From contig JBBHKE010003364.1 of NCBI GenBank assembly GCA_037447655.1, forward strand, positions 1 through 62,000: a stretch of DNA of 62,000 bases, given 5' to 3'. Position 1 is the first letter of the stretch; every line of letters begins with the position of its first letter. Both the position numbers and the translations under genes were made by a program. Positions 10,833 to 21,757 of this stretch are shown here, piece after piece. The stretch comes from Zygnema cylindricum (taxonomy: Eukaryota; Streptophyta; Zygnematophyceae; Zygnematales; Zygnemataceae). Under the pieces are notes generated by a model. That model had not been told where the DNA came from. It saw only the letters and a program-made list of their open reading frames with translations, and searched no databases.

Positions 10833-12012
10833 TGTTGATATTTGTGTATTTTCTAAGTTTGTAAATAGGGTAGAAAAAGGCAGATGCAGTTTGCCTCTAA
10901 CTCCCTTCTCCAAGCCCTCACACTTGTTGTAGTCACTAAAGGCTGGATAGGCAGCTAGAGCCATGGCTGCGTAAGCTCTCTAGAGAAGACAGCGGGTAAA
11001 TTAGGTAGACTTACCAAAATATAGTTGACGGACCCACGAATTGATCCTGGTCCCTGCCGTCCGTCAATTTACATTAGCCGTTAGCTCTAGCCGTTAAGTC
11101 TAGGAAACATATTACGATATATTGGGTTTGATAAATATATATATCGTTACATGTAGATTAATTCGTTTAACAGCTAATAGATACGTAGTGCATAGATACA
11201 GTTTGATTAAGTACAAAGTACGGTATGGGGACAGAACAGATACCGAGCATTTGTTTCAATAGCGAAACAAATACCGCGCGTCGAATTTCAGCGGCTAATA
11301 TTATAGCCGGGTTTGATCGGACGGCCGCGATAGTCGCCGCGATCACGGAAAAGGCACTTTTGGCGTTTTACGGTCTTTAACACGTCAGATGACACGTGGC
11401 GTGATAACATTGGATTACGGGAATTCCGGAGATTACAGGAACTAATCATGATTTGACACGTGTCGACATTTTGGCCATGTCGTACAATGGCTATACTGAA
11501 AGTACATCGACACATGTACTTTTATGTACGACACAGTAATTTGATTTGTGCCGTACTTTAGTAGATAGAGTTTTAGAGGGGGAATAGAACTTAGAAAATT
11601 TTGGGTAGGTAGTTGCCTCTCCCAGAGAGCACCCTGTATAAATGGCAAACTTTGGCCAACCATAACTATTAATTTACTTGACCATTTTCAGTGATTCTTT
11701 TTGCTGCAGGCTCAAGGGAGTCCACGCTACACAAAGGTGTAGTCGGTCAGAGGTTTTGTCTCCCAGGGTGGCTGCATTTCTAAGGGAAAGTCAACGTGGG
11801 TGAATGTGTCCAAATCTCATATTCTAACTTTGCATTCTGTGGTGGAACTGAGCACACAGAAAGTGTTATTTCACAGGGGTGAATCTATATTGGGGTTGTG
11901 ACTGTCAAGGGGTCAATCATTTGGGTTTATATCAAGTTTGGAGTCGGCACTATCTAGATTAGCTTCTTTGGATCTGCCTACTCAAAGGGCCAATGGAGGT
12001 CTCAGAGTTTCA
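10833..12012 (+). repeat. RLC-5 5' LTR
   Basis: It runs from TGTTGATATTTGTG to GAGTTTCA. Landmarks are an inverted repeat GCAG/TTTGCCTC near 10,883, a CCATGGCTGC motif near 10,961, an antisense tRNA-like segment at about 11,025-11,104, CACGTGGC near 11,394, CACGTGTC near 11,458, the dyad AAAGTACAT/ATGTACTTT (11,499-11,507 and 11,514-11,522), CTCTCCCAGAGAG, and TATAAAT at about 11,637. Confidence 0.92.
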
Positions 12013-13170
12013 AGTTATGGGCCCACCATCTAGGGTGCCTATGTTTGATGGAACAGGCTTCACTTATTGGGCGTTTACAATGGAGGGATTGCTTTTCGAG
12101 AAGCACTTATGGGGAATTGTTGCGGCACAAGTGAGATGTCCGCCACCTGGCTTTGGAGGAGCTTACTATAGAGAATCATCTGAGGATGCCCAGAGTATCA
12201 TCCGGAGTTCAGATGCAACGGAAGGTGAAGGGAAAAACCTTTACGTGGATGGGGAAATAGGGGAGAAGGAAAAAGGGACACCTATGGTGAGGGGAGTTAG
12301 GCTCTCAGCTATGGTACCACATGTAGGGATTAAATTTGAAAAAAATGACGGAAAAATATGGGAATAAAAAAATACTAAAGCAAAACATCTCATACTTAGA
12401 TATGTTTCTAACTCGATAGCTATCACTTTTTTAAGTCTAAATAAGTCTTCAAAGATATGGGAAGCACTAAGTCAGATTTATCAGAGTGAGACTATTGAAA
12501 GGCAACAATTATTAAAACAAGAAATAAAGGCCTATGTTTATAAAGGCGGTAGCATGATAGAGTTTTGGAATGATATTGTTGCGTTATATGTTGAGCTAGC
12601 TAGTGCGGGATATGTAGAATCTGAGGAGAGTAATATTAATACACTACTTATGAAACTCGTAGATGAGTACGAAACATCATTTGTCGTATGCAGGCACTTG
12701 ATGGTTCCTCATGGACTTGGAGCTTTACCATGGGGATAATTCTTGTGAGGGAAAGCACTTTGGAGCTTCGTAGAGGAAGTGACAGGCTGAATGCATTTAC
12801 AGCTGGTGGTGATTGGCGAAAGCGTGACGAGACGAACGGCGGTGATTGGCGGAAGCGTGATGAGAGGAACGGTGGTGACGAGCGGAAGCGTGGCGAGAGG
12901 AAGAAAGACAAAGGTAAACCTTATCGGAACTTTGGTGGAAAAAGAGGGAGAGGAAAAGACACGGGAGCTTTGAAAAAAGGGGTTTGCTTCTTTTGTAGGG
13001 AACCGGGTCATTATTTGGAGGAATGCCCTTGTTTGGAAAAACTTAGAAGTTCGAATGTGGATGAGGAGGACAAAGAGGAAGAGGAGAAAGACGATGAAGA
13101 AAAATTGGAGCTTCTTCACATCGATAGAATGGGGAAGAGAGAAAAGTACACAAAAATTGCACGAAGGCAA
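11993..13170 (+). pseudogene. RLC-5 gag
   Basis: It begins MEVSEFQVMGPPSRVPMFDGTG at the ATG inside the LTR end, and is interrupted by a stop at about 12,365 and a frame change near 12,680. The later part has a basic repeat of an 11-residue unit (GGDWRKRDETN-like, three copies, about 12,805-12,900; RLC-4 has two). A zinc knuckle CFFCREPGHYLEECP (CX2CX4HX4C, 12,985-13,029) and an acidic EEDKEEEEKDDEEK stretch follow. It ends at the stop at 13,171, just after the ARRQ that corresponds to the block upstream of protease in RLC-7 (IPRRQKCA). The product would bind RNA and form the particle. Confidence 0.88.
12013..12026 (+). other. Primer binding site of RLC-5 (half-tRNA iMet)
   Basis: AGTTATGGGCCCAC follows the LTR and differs from the family site only at its first base. 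Confidence 0.82.
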
Positions 13171-13239
13171 TAGTGTACTTTTGGAGGTATAAGGGAAGCA
13201 AAGAGAGAGGAGGTACTTGAGGATGTCGAGGAGTGTAGA

Positions 13240-13998
13240 GTGTATGACTTAGAGATGAGAAAGTCAGATCTAGGATCCATAAGTGAAAACGGGAAAGATA
13301 AAGTTAATGAGGATAATTTTATAGATAATAGGGAAACAGAAAACTGGTCGGAAAGGGAGACTTCAACGGATTCCGAGGAAAGGGGAGAAGTGAAACTCGA
13401 AGAGGTTTTAAAGGATAGGGGAGAAGAGAAATATTTGATTAAAGGTTTAGGGGAGAAGAAATATTTATTGGGAATTAAATTAGAAAGTGATAGTGGAAAA
13501 AATTCCATGGGAGAAAGTGAGGGAAGTTTAGAAAATGGGGTAATTATCATGGATAAAAATATGAGTACGAAAGATGTAGATCTTATGAGGAACTTAGTGG
13601 GGACTAGTGTTTTTTGGGAATATTTGGGGGTGGATGGATTTGACATCACTACTTGGTGTGATATCACTTGTGAAGATGTGCCTGTAAAAGGGTTATCATC
13701 CGGATATATGTCGCAGATTGGAGATGGGGCTGGCTGTTTGGATTGGAAGAGAGAAATCGGGTTGTGTGTGGATGAAAAAGTGATGAGGTGGATAAAATCT
13801 TTGCTCGGGGTTATGAAAATTGCGATGCTTGATAAAATATGTGATCAGCAAGATCGAATGTTTATTTTAGCTCATCTAATGGATCTTTTAAAATGTGAGG
13901 GCATTGTCATAAAGGTTTATAAAAAAAAAAGAAAAAAAAATTGGGAGGGGGTATTTTGGTTTTTTTTTTGTTGTGTGTGGGAGTTGAAAGGAAAATAG
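13240..13998 (+). pseudogene. Condensed pol of RLC-5 (mini-pol reading frame)
   Basis: One open frame of 252 residues holds scraps of pol in the correct order: RVYDLEMRKSD from the integrase C-terminus, an acidic linker, GEKKYLLGIKLESDSGK and GVIIMDKN from the reverse transcriptase thumb, then LVGTSVFWEYLG, FDITTWCDI and GDGAGCLDWKRE from RNase H, and MRWIKSLLG. The protease DSGA, the integrase D-D-E and the polymerase YVDD are all absent. The matching region of RLC-4 has the same joins. Either it is a passive by-product, or the open frame is kept for some unknown role. No enzyme activity is expected. Confidence 0.75.
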
Positions 13999-14016
13999 AC
14001 TAGAAAATAAGGGGAG

Positions 14017-15196
14017 TGTTGATATTTGTGTATTTTCTAGGTCTGTAAATAGGATAGAAAAAGGCAGAGGCAGTTTGCCTCTAACTCCCCTCTCCAAGCC
14101 CCCACACTTGTTGTAGTCACTAAAGGCTAGATAGGGTGCTAGAGCCATGGCTGCCTAAGCTCCCTAGAGAAGACAGCGGGTAAATTAGGTAGACTTACCA
14201 AAATATAGTTGACAGACCCAGGAATTGATCTTGGTCCCTGCCGTCCGTCAATTTACATTAGTCGTTAGCTCTAGCCGTTAAGTCTAGGAAACATATTACG
14301 ATATATTGGGTTTGATAAATATACAAATCGTTACACGTAGATTAATTCGTTTAACGACGAATAGATACGTAGTGCATAGATAGAGTTTGATTTTGTACGA
14401 AGTACGGTATCGGGACAGAACGGATACCCCGCATTTGTTTCGATAGCGAAACAAATACTGCGCGTCGAATTTCAGCGGCTAGGATTATAGCCGGTTTTGA
14501 TCGGACGGCCGCGATAGGCGCCACGATCACAGAAAAGGCACTTTTGGCGTTTTACGGTCTTTGCCACGTCAGATGACATGTGGCGTGATAACATTGGATT
14601 ACGGGAATTCCGGAGATTACAGGAACTAATCATGATTCGACACGTGTCGTCATTTTGGCCATGTCGTACAATGGCCGTACAGAAAGTACACCGACACCTG
14701 TACTTTTCTATACGACACAGTAATTTGATTGGTGCCGTACTTCAGTAGATAGAGTTTTAGAGGGGGAATACGACTTAGAAAATTTTGGGTAGGTAGCTGC
14801 CTCTCCCTGAGAGCACCCTGTATAAATGGCAAACTTTGGCCAGCCATAACTATCAATTTACTTGACCATTTTCAATGATTCTTTTTGCTGCAGACTCAGG
14901 GGAGTCAAGGCTACACATGGTTGTAGTTGGTCAGAGGTTTTTTCTGCCAGGGTGGCTGCATTTCTAAGGGAAATTCAACGTGGGTGAATGTGTCTAAATC
15001 TCATATTCTAAATTTGCATTCTATGGTGGAACTAAGCACACAGAAAATGTTATTTCATAGGGGTGAATCTATATTGGGGTTGTGACTGTCAAAGGGTTTG
15101 TCATTTGGGTTTATATCAAGTTTGGAGTCGGCACTATCTATATAAGCTTCTTTGGATCTGCCTACTTTGGGGGCCAATCGAGGTCTCAGAGTTTCA
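14017..15196 (+). repeat. RLC-5 3' LTR
   Basis: It has the same 1,180-bp length as its partner. The tRNA-like segment spans about 14,208-14,286 and TATAAAT is at 14,821. It follows the purine tract ending at 14,016, and GATGG follows its last base. Confidence 0.92.
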
Positions 15197-15960
15197 GATG
15201 GTGAAGGGAAAATCATTACCGTGGGAGGGGAAATTGGGGAGAAAAATAAAGGGACGCGTATGGTGAGGGGAGCTAGGCTCTCGGCTACGGTTCCACTTGT
15301 GGAAGTAATAAGTAAACCAAAAACGGAAGAAAATGATAGGAAATTTTGGGAATATAAAAACACTATAGCAAAACATCTCATACTTAGATATGTGTCTAAG
15401 TCCATAGCTATCACTCTTTTAAGTCTAATCAAGTCTTCGAAAATCTGGGAAACACTAATTCAGATTTATAAGAGTGAGACTATACAGAGGCAAGAGTTAC
15501 TAAAAAAAGAAATAGAGGCCGATGTTTTTAAAGGCGGTAGCATGATAGAGTTTTCGAATGATATTGCTGCGTTATATGTTGAGCTTGTTAGTGCGGGATA
15601 TGTAGAATCTGAGGAGAGAAAGATTAATACACTAATCATGAAGCTCCCAGATGAGTACGAAGACATCATTTGGTGTATGCAGGGAATGGATGTTTCCTCA
15701 TGGACTTGGAGGATTACCATGGGGATAATTCTTGTGAGGGAAAACACTTTGGAGCTTCGTAGGGGAAGTAACAGGGAGACTGCATTTACAGCTGGTGGTG
15801 ACTGGCGAAAGCGTAATGTGAGGAACGGCGGTGACGAGCGGAAGCATAATGAGAGGAAAAAAGACAAAGGTAAACCTTATCGAAACTTTGGTGGAAAGAG
15901 AGGGAGAATAAAAGAAAAGGGAGCTTTCAAAAAAAGGGTTTGATTCTTTTGTAAAAAACC
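15197..15960 (+). pseudogene. RLC-4 gag, second part
   Basis: It resumes directly after RLC-5 as GEGKIITVGGEIGEKNKGTRMVRGARLSATVPL, then FWEYKNTIAKHLILRYVSKSIAI, EADVFKGGSMIEFSNDIAALYVELVSAGYVESEE and MKLPDEYEDIIWCMQGM. Two copies of the basic repeat (GGDWRKRNVRN, GGDERKHNERK) follow. The zinc knuckle starts right after a stop at 15,941, with FCKKPGHYMEECP beyond it. Most of it reads in a single frame from 15,197 to 15,943. Confidence 0.88.
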
Positions 15961-16860
15961 GGGTCACTATATGGAGGAGTGTCCTTGTTTGGAAGAACTT
16001 AGAAGTTGGAGTGTGAATGAGGAGGAAGAAGGGGAAGAGGAGAAAGAGAATGAAGAAATCTTGGAGCTTGTTCACATCGGTAGAATGGAGAAGAGAGAAA
16101 AGTACACATAAATTCCACGAAGGCAACAATGTGCTTTTGGAGGTATAACCGGAGTAAAGAGAGAGGAGGTACTTGAGGATGTTGAGGAGTGTAGAGTGTT
16201 TGACTTAGAAATGAGAAAGTGAGATCTAGGATCCATAAGTGAAAACAGGAAAGATAAAATTAATGAGGATAATTTTATAAACAATTTGGAAACAGAAAAC
16301 TAGTTGGAAAGGGAGACTTCAACGGATTCCGAGGAAAGGGGAGAAGTGAAACTAGAAGGGGTTTTAAAAGATAAGGGAGAATAGGAATATTTAATGAAAG
16401 GTTTAGAGGAGGAGAAAAATTTATTGGGAATAAATTTAGAAAGTGAGAGTGGAATGAAATCCATGGGAGAGGGTGAGGAAAGTTCAGTTTTTGGGGGTAA
16501 TGGGTTTGACATCACTAAAGGAAGTGATGGCATTTATGGAGGTGTGCCTGTAAAAGGGTTAGCATCCGGGTGTATGTTGCAGATTGGAGATGGGGCTGGC
16601 TGTTTGGATTGCAAGAAGGAAATCGGTTAGTGTGTGGATGGAAAAGTGTTGAAGTGGATAAAATCTTTGCTCGGATTTATGAAAAATGGGATATTAAATA
16701 AAATGTGTGATACAATTATTATTTCGATTCATCTAATGCATTGTGTTAAATACGAGAGTATTTTCTTATGTTTTATGAAAGGAAAAGGAAAAAGGAAAAA
16801 GAAAAAGAAAAAAGGAGGGGATGGTTGTTTATTTGTTTGTGGGAGTTGAAAGGAAAATAG
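15961..16860 (+). pseudogene. Condensed pol of RLC-4
   Basis: It keeps the same order of scraps as RLC-5 (PRRQQCAFGGITG, CRVFDLEMRK-stop, acidic linker, LEEEKNLLGINLESESG, FDITKGSDGIYGGVPVKG, GDGAGCLDCKKE, WIKSLLGF), with stops at about 16,110, 16,222, 16,303, 16,382 and 16,628 and further small deletions. No catalytic motif remains. The joins shared with RLC-5 show that the condensation predates both insertions. Confidence 0.82.
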
Positions 16861-16879
16861 ACTAGAAAATAAGGGGGAG

Positions 16880-18180
16880 TGTTGATATTTATGTATTTTC
16901 TAGGTCTGTTTAGGATAGAAAAGTAGCAGAGGCAGTCTGTCTCTAACCTCCTCTAAGCCCCCACACTTGTTGTAATCACTAAAGGCTGGAGAGGGAGCTA
17001 GAGCCATGGTTGCCTAAGCTCTCTAGAGAGACAGGAATAGATAATAGGTATGTTTACTAAAAAGGTATTTGACGGACCCAAGAGTTGATCCTGGTACCTA
17101 CCGTCCGTCAAACATCCCGTAACCGTTAGCTTTGTCCATTTAGTCTAGGACTAGTGCTACGACATATAGGGTTAAATAGATATTTAAATAGTTATAGGTA
17201 GGGTTTTCCATTAAACTGGGTTACGGCATATGGGGCATAGAAACAGTTGTACTTTTAGTATCGGACGAAATAAATAGTACGGACATTTATTTCGACGGTC
17301 CGTTTTAAATGACGATGTAAATCGGACGGTCGTGGTTAGCGCCAACATCGCGGAAACGACAATTTGGCAGTTTGCAGACGCCGCCACTCTGGATGACACG
17401 TGGCAACATCATACGGGCTTACGGAATTTCCGGAACGGAAAAAAACAAATCCGGAAGTGACAAATATCGCAATATGGCGATTTCGTACAATGTACTTACA
17501 AAAAGAACTCCGACACTTGTACTTTCTTGTACAGTATCGTTTTTCAGACGTGGCATGACCTGGAGCCACGTGGAGAGATAATATTTGGCAGCACGAATTC
17601 CGGAAATTAAAAGAATGAGTCTGGATAAGACACGTGTTGGATTTTGGCCATGTCGTTCGATGGCCGTACAAAAGGTACACCGTCACCTATACCTTTATGT
17701 AATATACCGTAATATGAATTGTCCGTACCTCGATACTAGAGGGTTTAGAGAGGGGTTCAGGACTTATAATATTTTAGGTAGGTAGCCACCTCTCTCCGAG
17801 ACATGCATTTGTACAAAAGGCAAACTTTGGCCAGCTATAACTATCAATTCAGTTGACCAATTTCATAATTCTTGTTTCTGCGGACTTAGGGGAGTCTAAG
17901 TTACACAGGGTTGTAATCGGTCAGAGTTTTTGCCTGCCTGAGTGGCTGCATTTCTAAGGGAAAGTCAATGTGGTTGTCTAAATCTGATATTCTAAATTTT
18001 CATTCTGTGGTGGAACTAAGCACACAGAAAGTCTAACTTCACAAGGGTGAAGCTATAATGGGTTTTCGATTGTCAAGGGGTCAATCATTTAGGTTTATAT
18101 AAACTTGGAGTCGACACTATCTAGATTAGCTTCCTTTGGACCTGCGAATTCTGTGTGGCAATAGAGCCCATAAAATTTCA
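16880..18180 (+). repeat. RLC-4 3' LTR
   Basis: It is 1,301 bp and, like its partner, has two U3 modules. The antisense tRNA-like segment spans about 17,068-17,153. The purine tract AAATAAGGGGGAG precedes it. Confidence 0.9.
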
Positions 18181-18656
18181 CATATATACAGTTCTTTATA
18201 GTACGGAGTACGGTAGCTGACAAAACGGATACCACACATTTGTTTAGATTGCGAAACAAATACCGCGCATATATTTTTGACGGCTACAGTTGAAATCTAA
18301 TTCTGATCCGACGATCGCAATAAATGTCGAGATCGCGGAATGGGTTTTTGGCGGTTTGCGGTCACCCCCACGTCAATTGACACGTTGCAGAACCACATTA
18401 GCTTGCGGCATGTGAAGGGATAATAAGAACAAGTCAGCATATGGCATTTGTCGACTTTTTTTTTATGTTGTACGATGGCCGTACAAAAGGTACACCGACA
18501 CCTATACCTTTATGTACTTTACACTATTGCAATTGGTTCGCACCTTAGCACTAAGGGGTTTAGAGAGGGGGTTTTATGACTTACAATATTATGGTAGGTA
18601 ATCACCACTATCCCATAGAGCATGTGTATATAAGGCAAACTTTGGCCAGCCATAAC

Positions 18657-19683
18657 TGTAATTTTGTGTCCTCCATTGGACTACAGAATACAGGAAACCT
18701 CTAGATAGTTCTTTAACTAGCCCACTTTAACCCACAGCCACTGCTGCCCAAAAAGTCACACTGACAATTTGACTGCACCCCTATGCAACTTGGACTCCCT
18801 TGAGTCCATAGCAAAAAGAATCACTGAAAACGGCCTACCAACCGATGAGTTATGGGGCAGTAAAAATGCCAATTTGTACAAACTCTCAAAGGGAGAGGTG
18901 ACTGCCTACCAAAATTTTCTAAGGCCTGATTTCCTCTAATAACTTCTATCTACTGAAGTACGGACCAATCAGATTACTGTACCGTACCAAAAAGTACTAC
19001 TGCAGATGTACCTTTTGTACGGCCTATGTAGGACAGAACTATTAAGCGGACGCGTGTCTCCTTTTTACTCGTCCGCACATTCCTCGGAACTCCTATGACC
19101 GAATGTCATCTCTCCAGGTGGCTCCAGGTCATGCCACGTCACTAAACGCCAAAGTGATTACTCCGGGATTTCGGCGATGATGTGCGCCGTTGGATTTGCA
19201 CTGACACGCAATCTTGGCCGTAATAAATACTTGCGCGATATTTGTTTTGTTGTCGAAACAAAATGCGTGGTATCCGTTTTGAATTGGTACATTTATAAAA
19301 CTGTATCCATGTACGCCGTACACAATTTTAGTTAAATGGATTTGCTCCTTCCTAAATATATATATATATCTATCATATACTATAGCATTTAGCATTGGTC
19401 CTAGTTTAGTAGGATAAAGCTGACCACTATCGGCCAGCTTGACGAACCACAGGTACCGGGATCAAATCCCGGGTCTGTCAGGTATATTTTTAGTAGTTAT
19501 AAGAATATATACCTGTTGAACTAAGGCAGCCATGGATCAACCACTCTCTCTATCCTTCAGTGACTACAACAAGTATGGGGGCTAGAGAGAAGAGGTGTAG
19601 GCAGGCTGTCTGTCTTTTTTCTTTTCCTTTTATACTAACATTTTAAACCTAGAAAATACTCAAGAAATCTATTAATTTCAACA
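18657..19683 (-). repeat. RLC-6 3' LTR
   Basis: On the minus strand it runs TGTTGAAATTAATAG to ACAAAATTACA. Its last about 225 bp (18,657-18,880) differ at many sites from the partner LTR, while the rest is almost identical. Confidence 0.92.
19402..19482 (+). other. tRNA-like module in RLC-6 3' LTR
   Basis: On the plus strand (antisense to the element) it has TAGTTTAGTAGG (19,402-19,413), a good Pol III box A. The T-arm is perfect: CCGGG, a seven-base loop ATCAAAT, then CCCGG (19,456-19,472), which includes a box B-like GGATCAAATCC. Confidence 0.72.
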
Positions 19684-19696
19684 CTCCCCTTATTTT

Positions 19697-21757
19697 CTAG
19701 TCTAATTTTAATTTTTCTTTCAACCCGCATTTTTCCCGACAATATTTTAATTTAGGAGAGGGCACAGGTTTGGTAATCATGTCAGCCACCATTTCTTCAT
19801 CAGGTCTATACACAAGATTTAAAATTTTATTTTCAACTTTTTCTCTTGCGAAGCTTAATCTTATGTCCATATGTTTTGCTTTGAAATGGTGTTTTGGATT
19901 GGCTGAAATTGCGATTTCAGCTTGATTATCACAAAATATTTCATGCACTCCCTCCTTCATATATCCCAGTTCTTGCAATAATGACTTCACCCACATTAGT
20001 TCTTTTACTGCAGAACAAGACGCCATATACTCAACCTCCACAGTAGACTGAGCGACCACCTTTTGTTGCTTAGTGCTCCAACAGCAAGCACCTTCCCCCA
20101 CATACAAAACATATCCAGAAGTGCATCTTCTCAAAGGTGCATCCCCATAACTAGCATCACTCCCAAGTGGTGATATCAGTGTGCTCCCCTCCCAAATGCA
20201 ACCATAATTCTCTGGTTCCAACCAGATATCTCATGACCCTTTTGGCTGCCTCCCAATTTCTCTTTCTAGGATCATTGAGACTCCTACTGAGGACTCCTAC
20301 TGCTGCCGCTATGTCTGGCCTTGTACAGTTCATAAAGTAGATCAAACTTCCTACGACCTGTCTGTAAGGAATAGACTTCATAAACTCTCTCTCCTCTGGA
20401 CTCATCTGATCATCTAAGATTATCACTCCTCCTTCTACACTCCCATCACTTACTTTTTTCAAGTCCATGGGAGTGGTACAACTGTTAGCTTTCTCCATTT
20501 GAAATTTCTCAAGCATATTTCCTATTGCTATGATCTTTTTACCCCTATCTCTTTCCATTTGAATTCCCAAAATATATCTTGCCTCCCCTAAATATTTCAT
20601 GTCAAATCTGCTTCTAAGATCTTTCTTCAACTTATTGATCTTTTCCAAAGACTTACTTAAAACCAGCAGATCATCCACATTAATTGCAATAAATACCACA
20701 CCATTCTCATCCTCAAACATATAGATAGAATGGTCAAAGCTGATCGTGATATATCGTAGACCAGTAAGAAACTCATCTAGTTTCTTATTCCAATGTCGTG
20801 GAGCCTGCTTAAGTCCATATAAGGATTTTATGAGCCTACAAACTTTACTATCTTCCCCATTCTCCACAAATCCCTTTGGTTGCCTCATGAAGATTTCTTC
20901 CTCTAACTCACCATTGAGGAAGGCGGTCTTAATGTCTATCTGATGAATTTCCATGTCTTCCGCTGCTGCTAGACTGAGGAGAATCGTGACTGATGGGAAA
21001 CGTACAACTGGGGCGAATGTCTCCTCATAGACAATCCTCTCCTTTTGGGTGAAACCCTTTGCCACCAAACAAGCCTTATATCTTTCGATGGTATTTTCAG
21101 AGTTTAGTTTTAGTTTAAAGACCCATTTACACCCAATAGGTTTTCTGTCTGGAGAGCAATCCGCTAGTTCCCAGGTATTTGCTTCCATGATGGAAGCCAT
21201 TTCATCACTTATGGCCTTGATCCATTTGTCCTTTTCTGGACTGTTCACTGCCTCCAAGTATGACTGAGGCACATCAGGATGTGATAGCTTAGTAACCTTA
21301 TGAGCCGCCTGTTTCTCTTGGAGCCTTTTGCTGCTATTTCTCCTCCCTTCAAATTCTGAAGCTGGAATAGAGGGAAGTCTTGGGTTCCTCCTTAGTGTCT
21401 CATTAGCTCCCCTATTCATGGAAGATGGTTCCGATTCCTCCTCTTTTGTATCCCCGAAATCCATGGGAATATGTGGGGTATCTGGTAGCTCTCCTGTATC
21501 TTCGATCTCCCCTGAATCTGTAATCACAGTTTCACTCATGTCCCTTTCGGGAACTACCAAATTCTCCTCACTCTCAGACTCAAACCTGATTCTTATATTT
21601 TTAGTATATTTAAAGGGGTCAATTGACTTTCCTTCATCCATGACAACTAGGTGTTTTACCAGAATGATATCTTGCTTTGCTAAGTTATAAACTCTATACC
21701 CCTTAACATCCTCTTCATATCCCACAAAATATCTAGGTTTTCCCTTAGCATCAAGTT
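19697..21757 (-). pseudogene. RLC-6 reverse transcriptase-RNase H
   Basis: After a stop (KKN-stop-KLDAKG, about 21,757) the frame is open through the integrase C-terminus (YEEDVKGYRVYNLAKQDIILVKHL), the linker (RNPRLPSIPASEFEGRRNSSKR) and reverse transcriptase ([62 protein letters not shown]). The polymerase motif reads INVDDLL, with Asn in place of the usual Tyr. A one-base insertion near 20,165 shifts the RNase H, which resumes as SDASYGDAPLRRCTSGYVLYVGEGACCW and continues to KCGLKEKLKLD. It would copy element RNA into DNA. Confidence 0.92.

Larger units (their letters stand above)
10833..15196 (+). mobile_element. RLC-5: non-autonomous copia element inserted in the gag of RLC-4
   Basis: This 4,364-bp element has two equal 1,180-bp LTRs (10,833-12,012 and 14,017-15,196) and the perfect target duplication GATGG (10,828-10,832 and 15,197-15,201). 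It is the deepest layer of the nest. The 2,004-bp internal region has gag with a zinc knuckle, a condensed pol without catalytic sites, and a purine tract AAAATAAGGGGAG before the 3' LTR. Its internal architecture matches RLC-4, so it belongs to a multiplying deletion family. Confidence 0.95.
9307..18180 (+). mobile_element. RLC-4: non-autonomous copia element (gag plus condensed pol), inserted in RLC-3
   Basis: The LTRs (9,307-10,622 and 16,880-18,180) flank an internal region of only about 1.9 kb once RLC-5 is removed. The target duplication is CATAG (9,302-9,306) against CATAT (18,181-18,185), one mismatch. Across it the host LTR resumes (gtgcatag, then atacag). The internal region keeps gag and the same condensed pol as RLC-5. 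It depended on another element's enzymes to move. Confidence 0.92.

Noticed and set aside
13240-13998. Novel host gene
   Set aside because: It looked unfamiliar at first, but the order of integrase, reverse transcriptase and RNase H scraps and the second copy in RLC-4 show that it is a condensed pol.
19129-19395. 88-residue minus-strand protein repeated at 24,482
   Set aside because: It lies wholly within the RLC-6 LTRs, and its repetition is due to the LTR pair.
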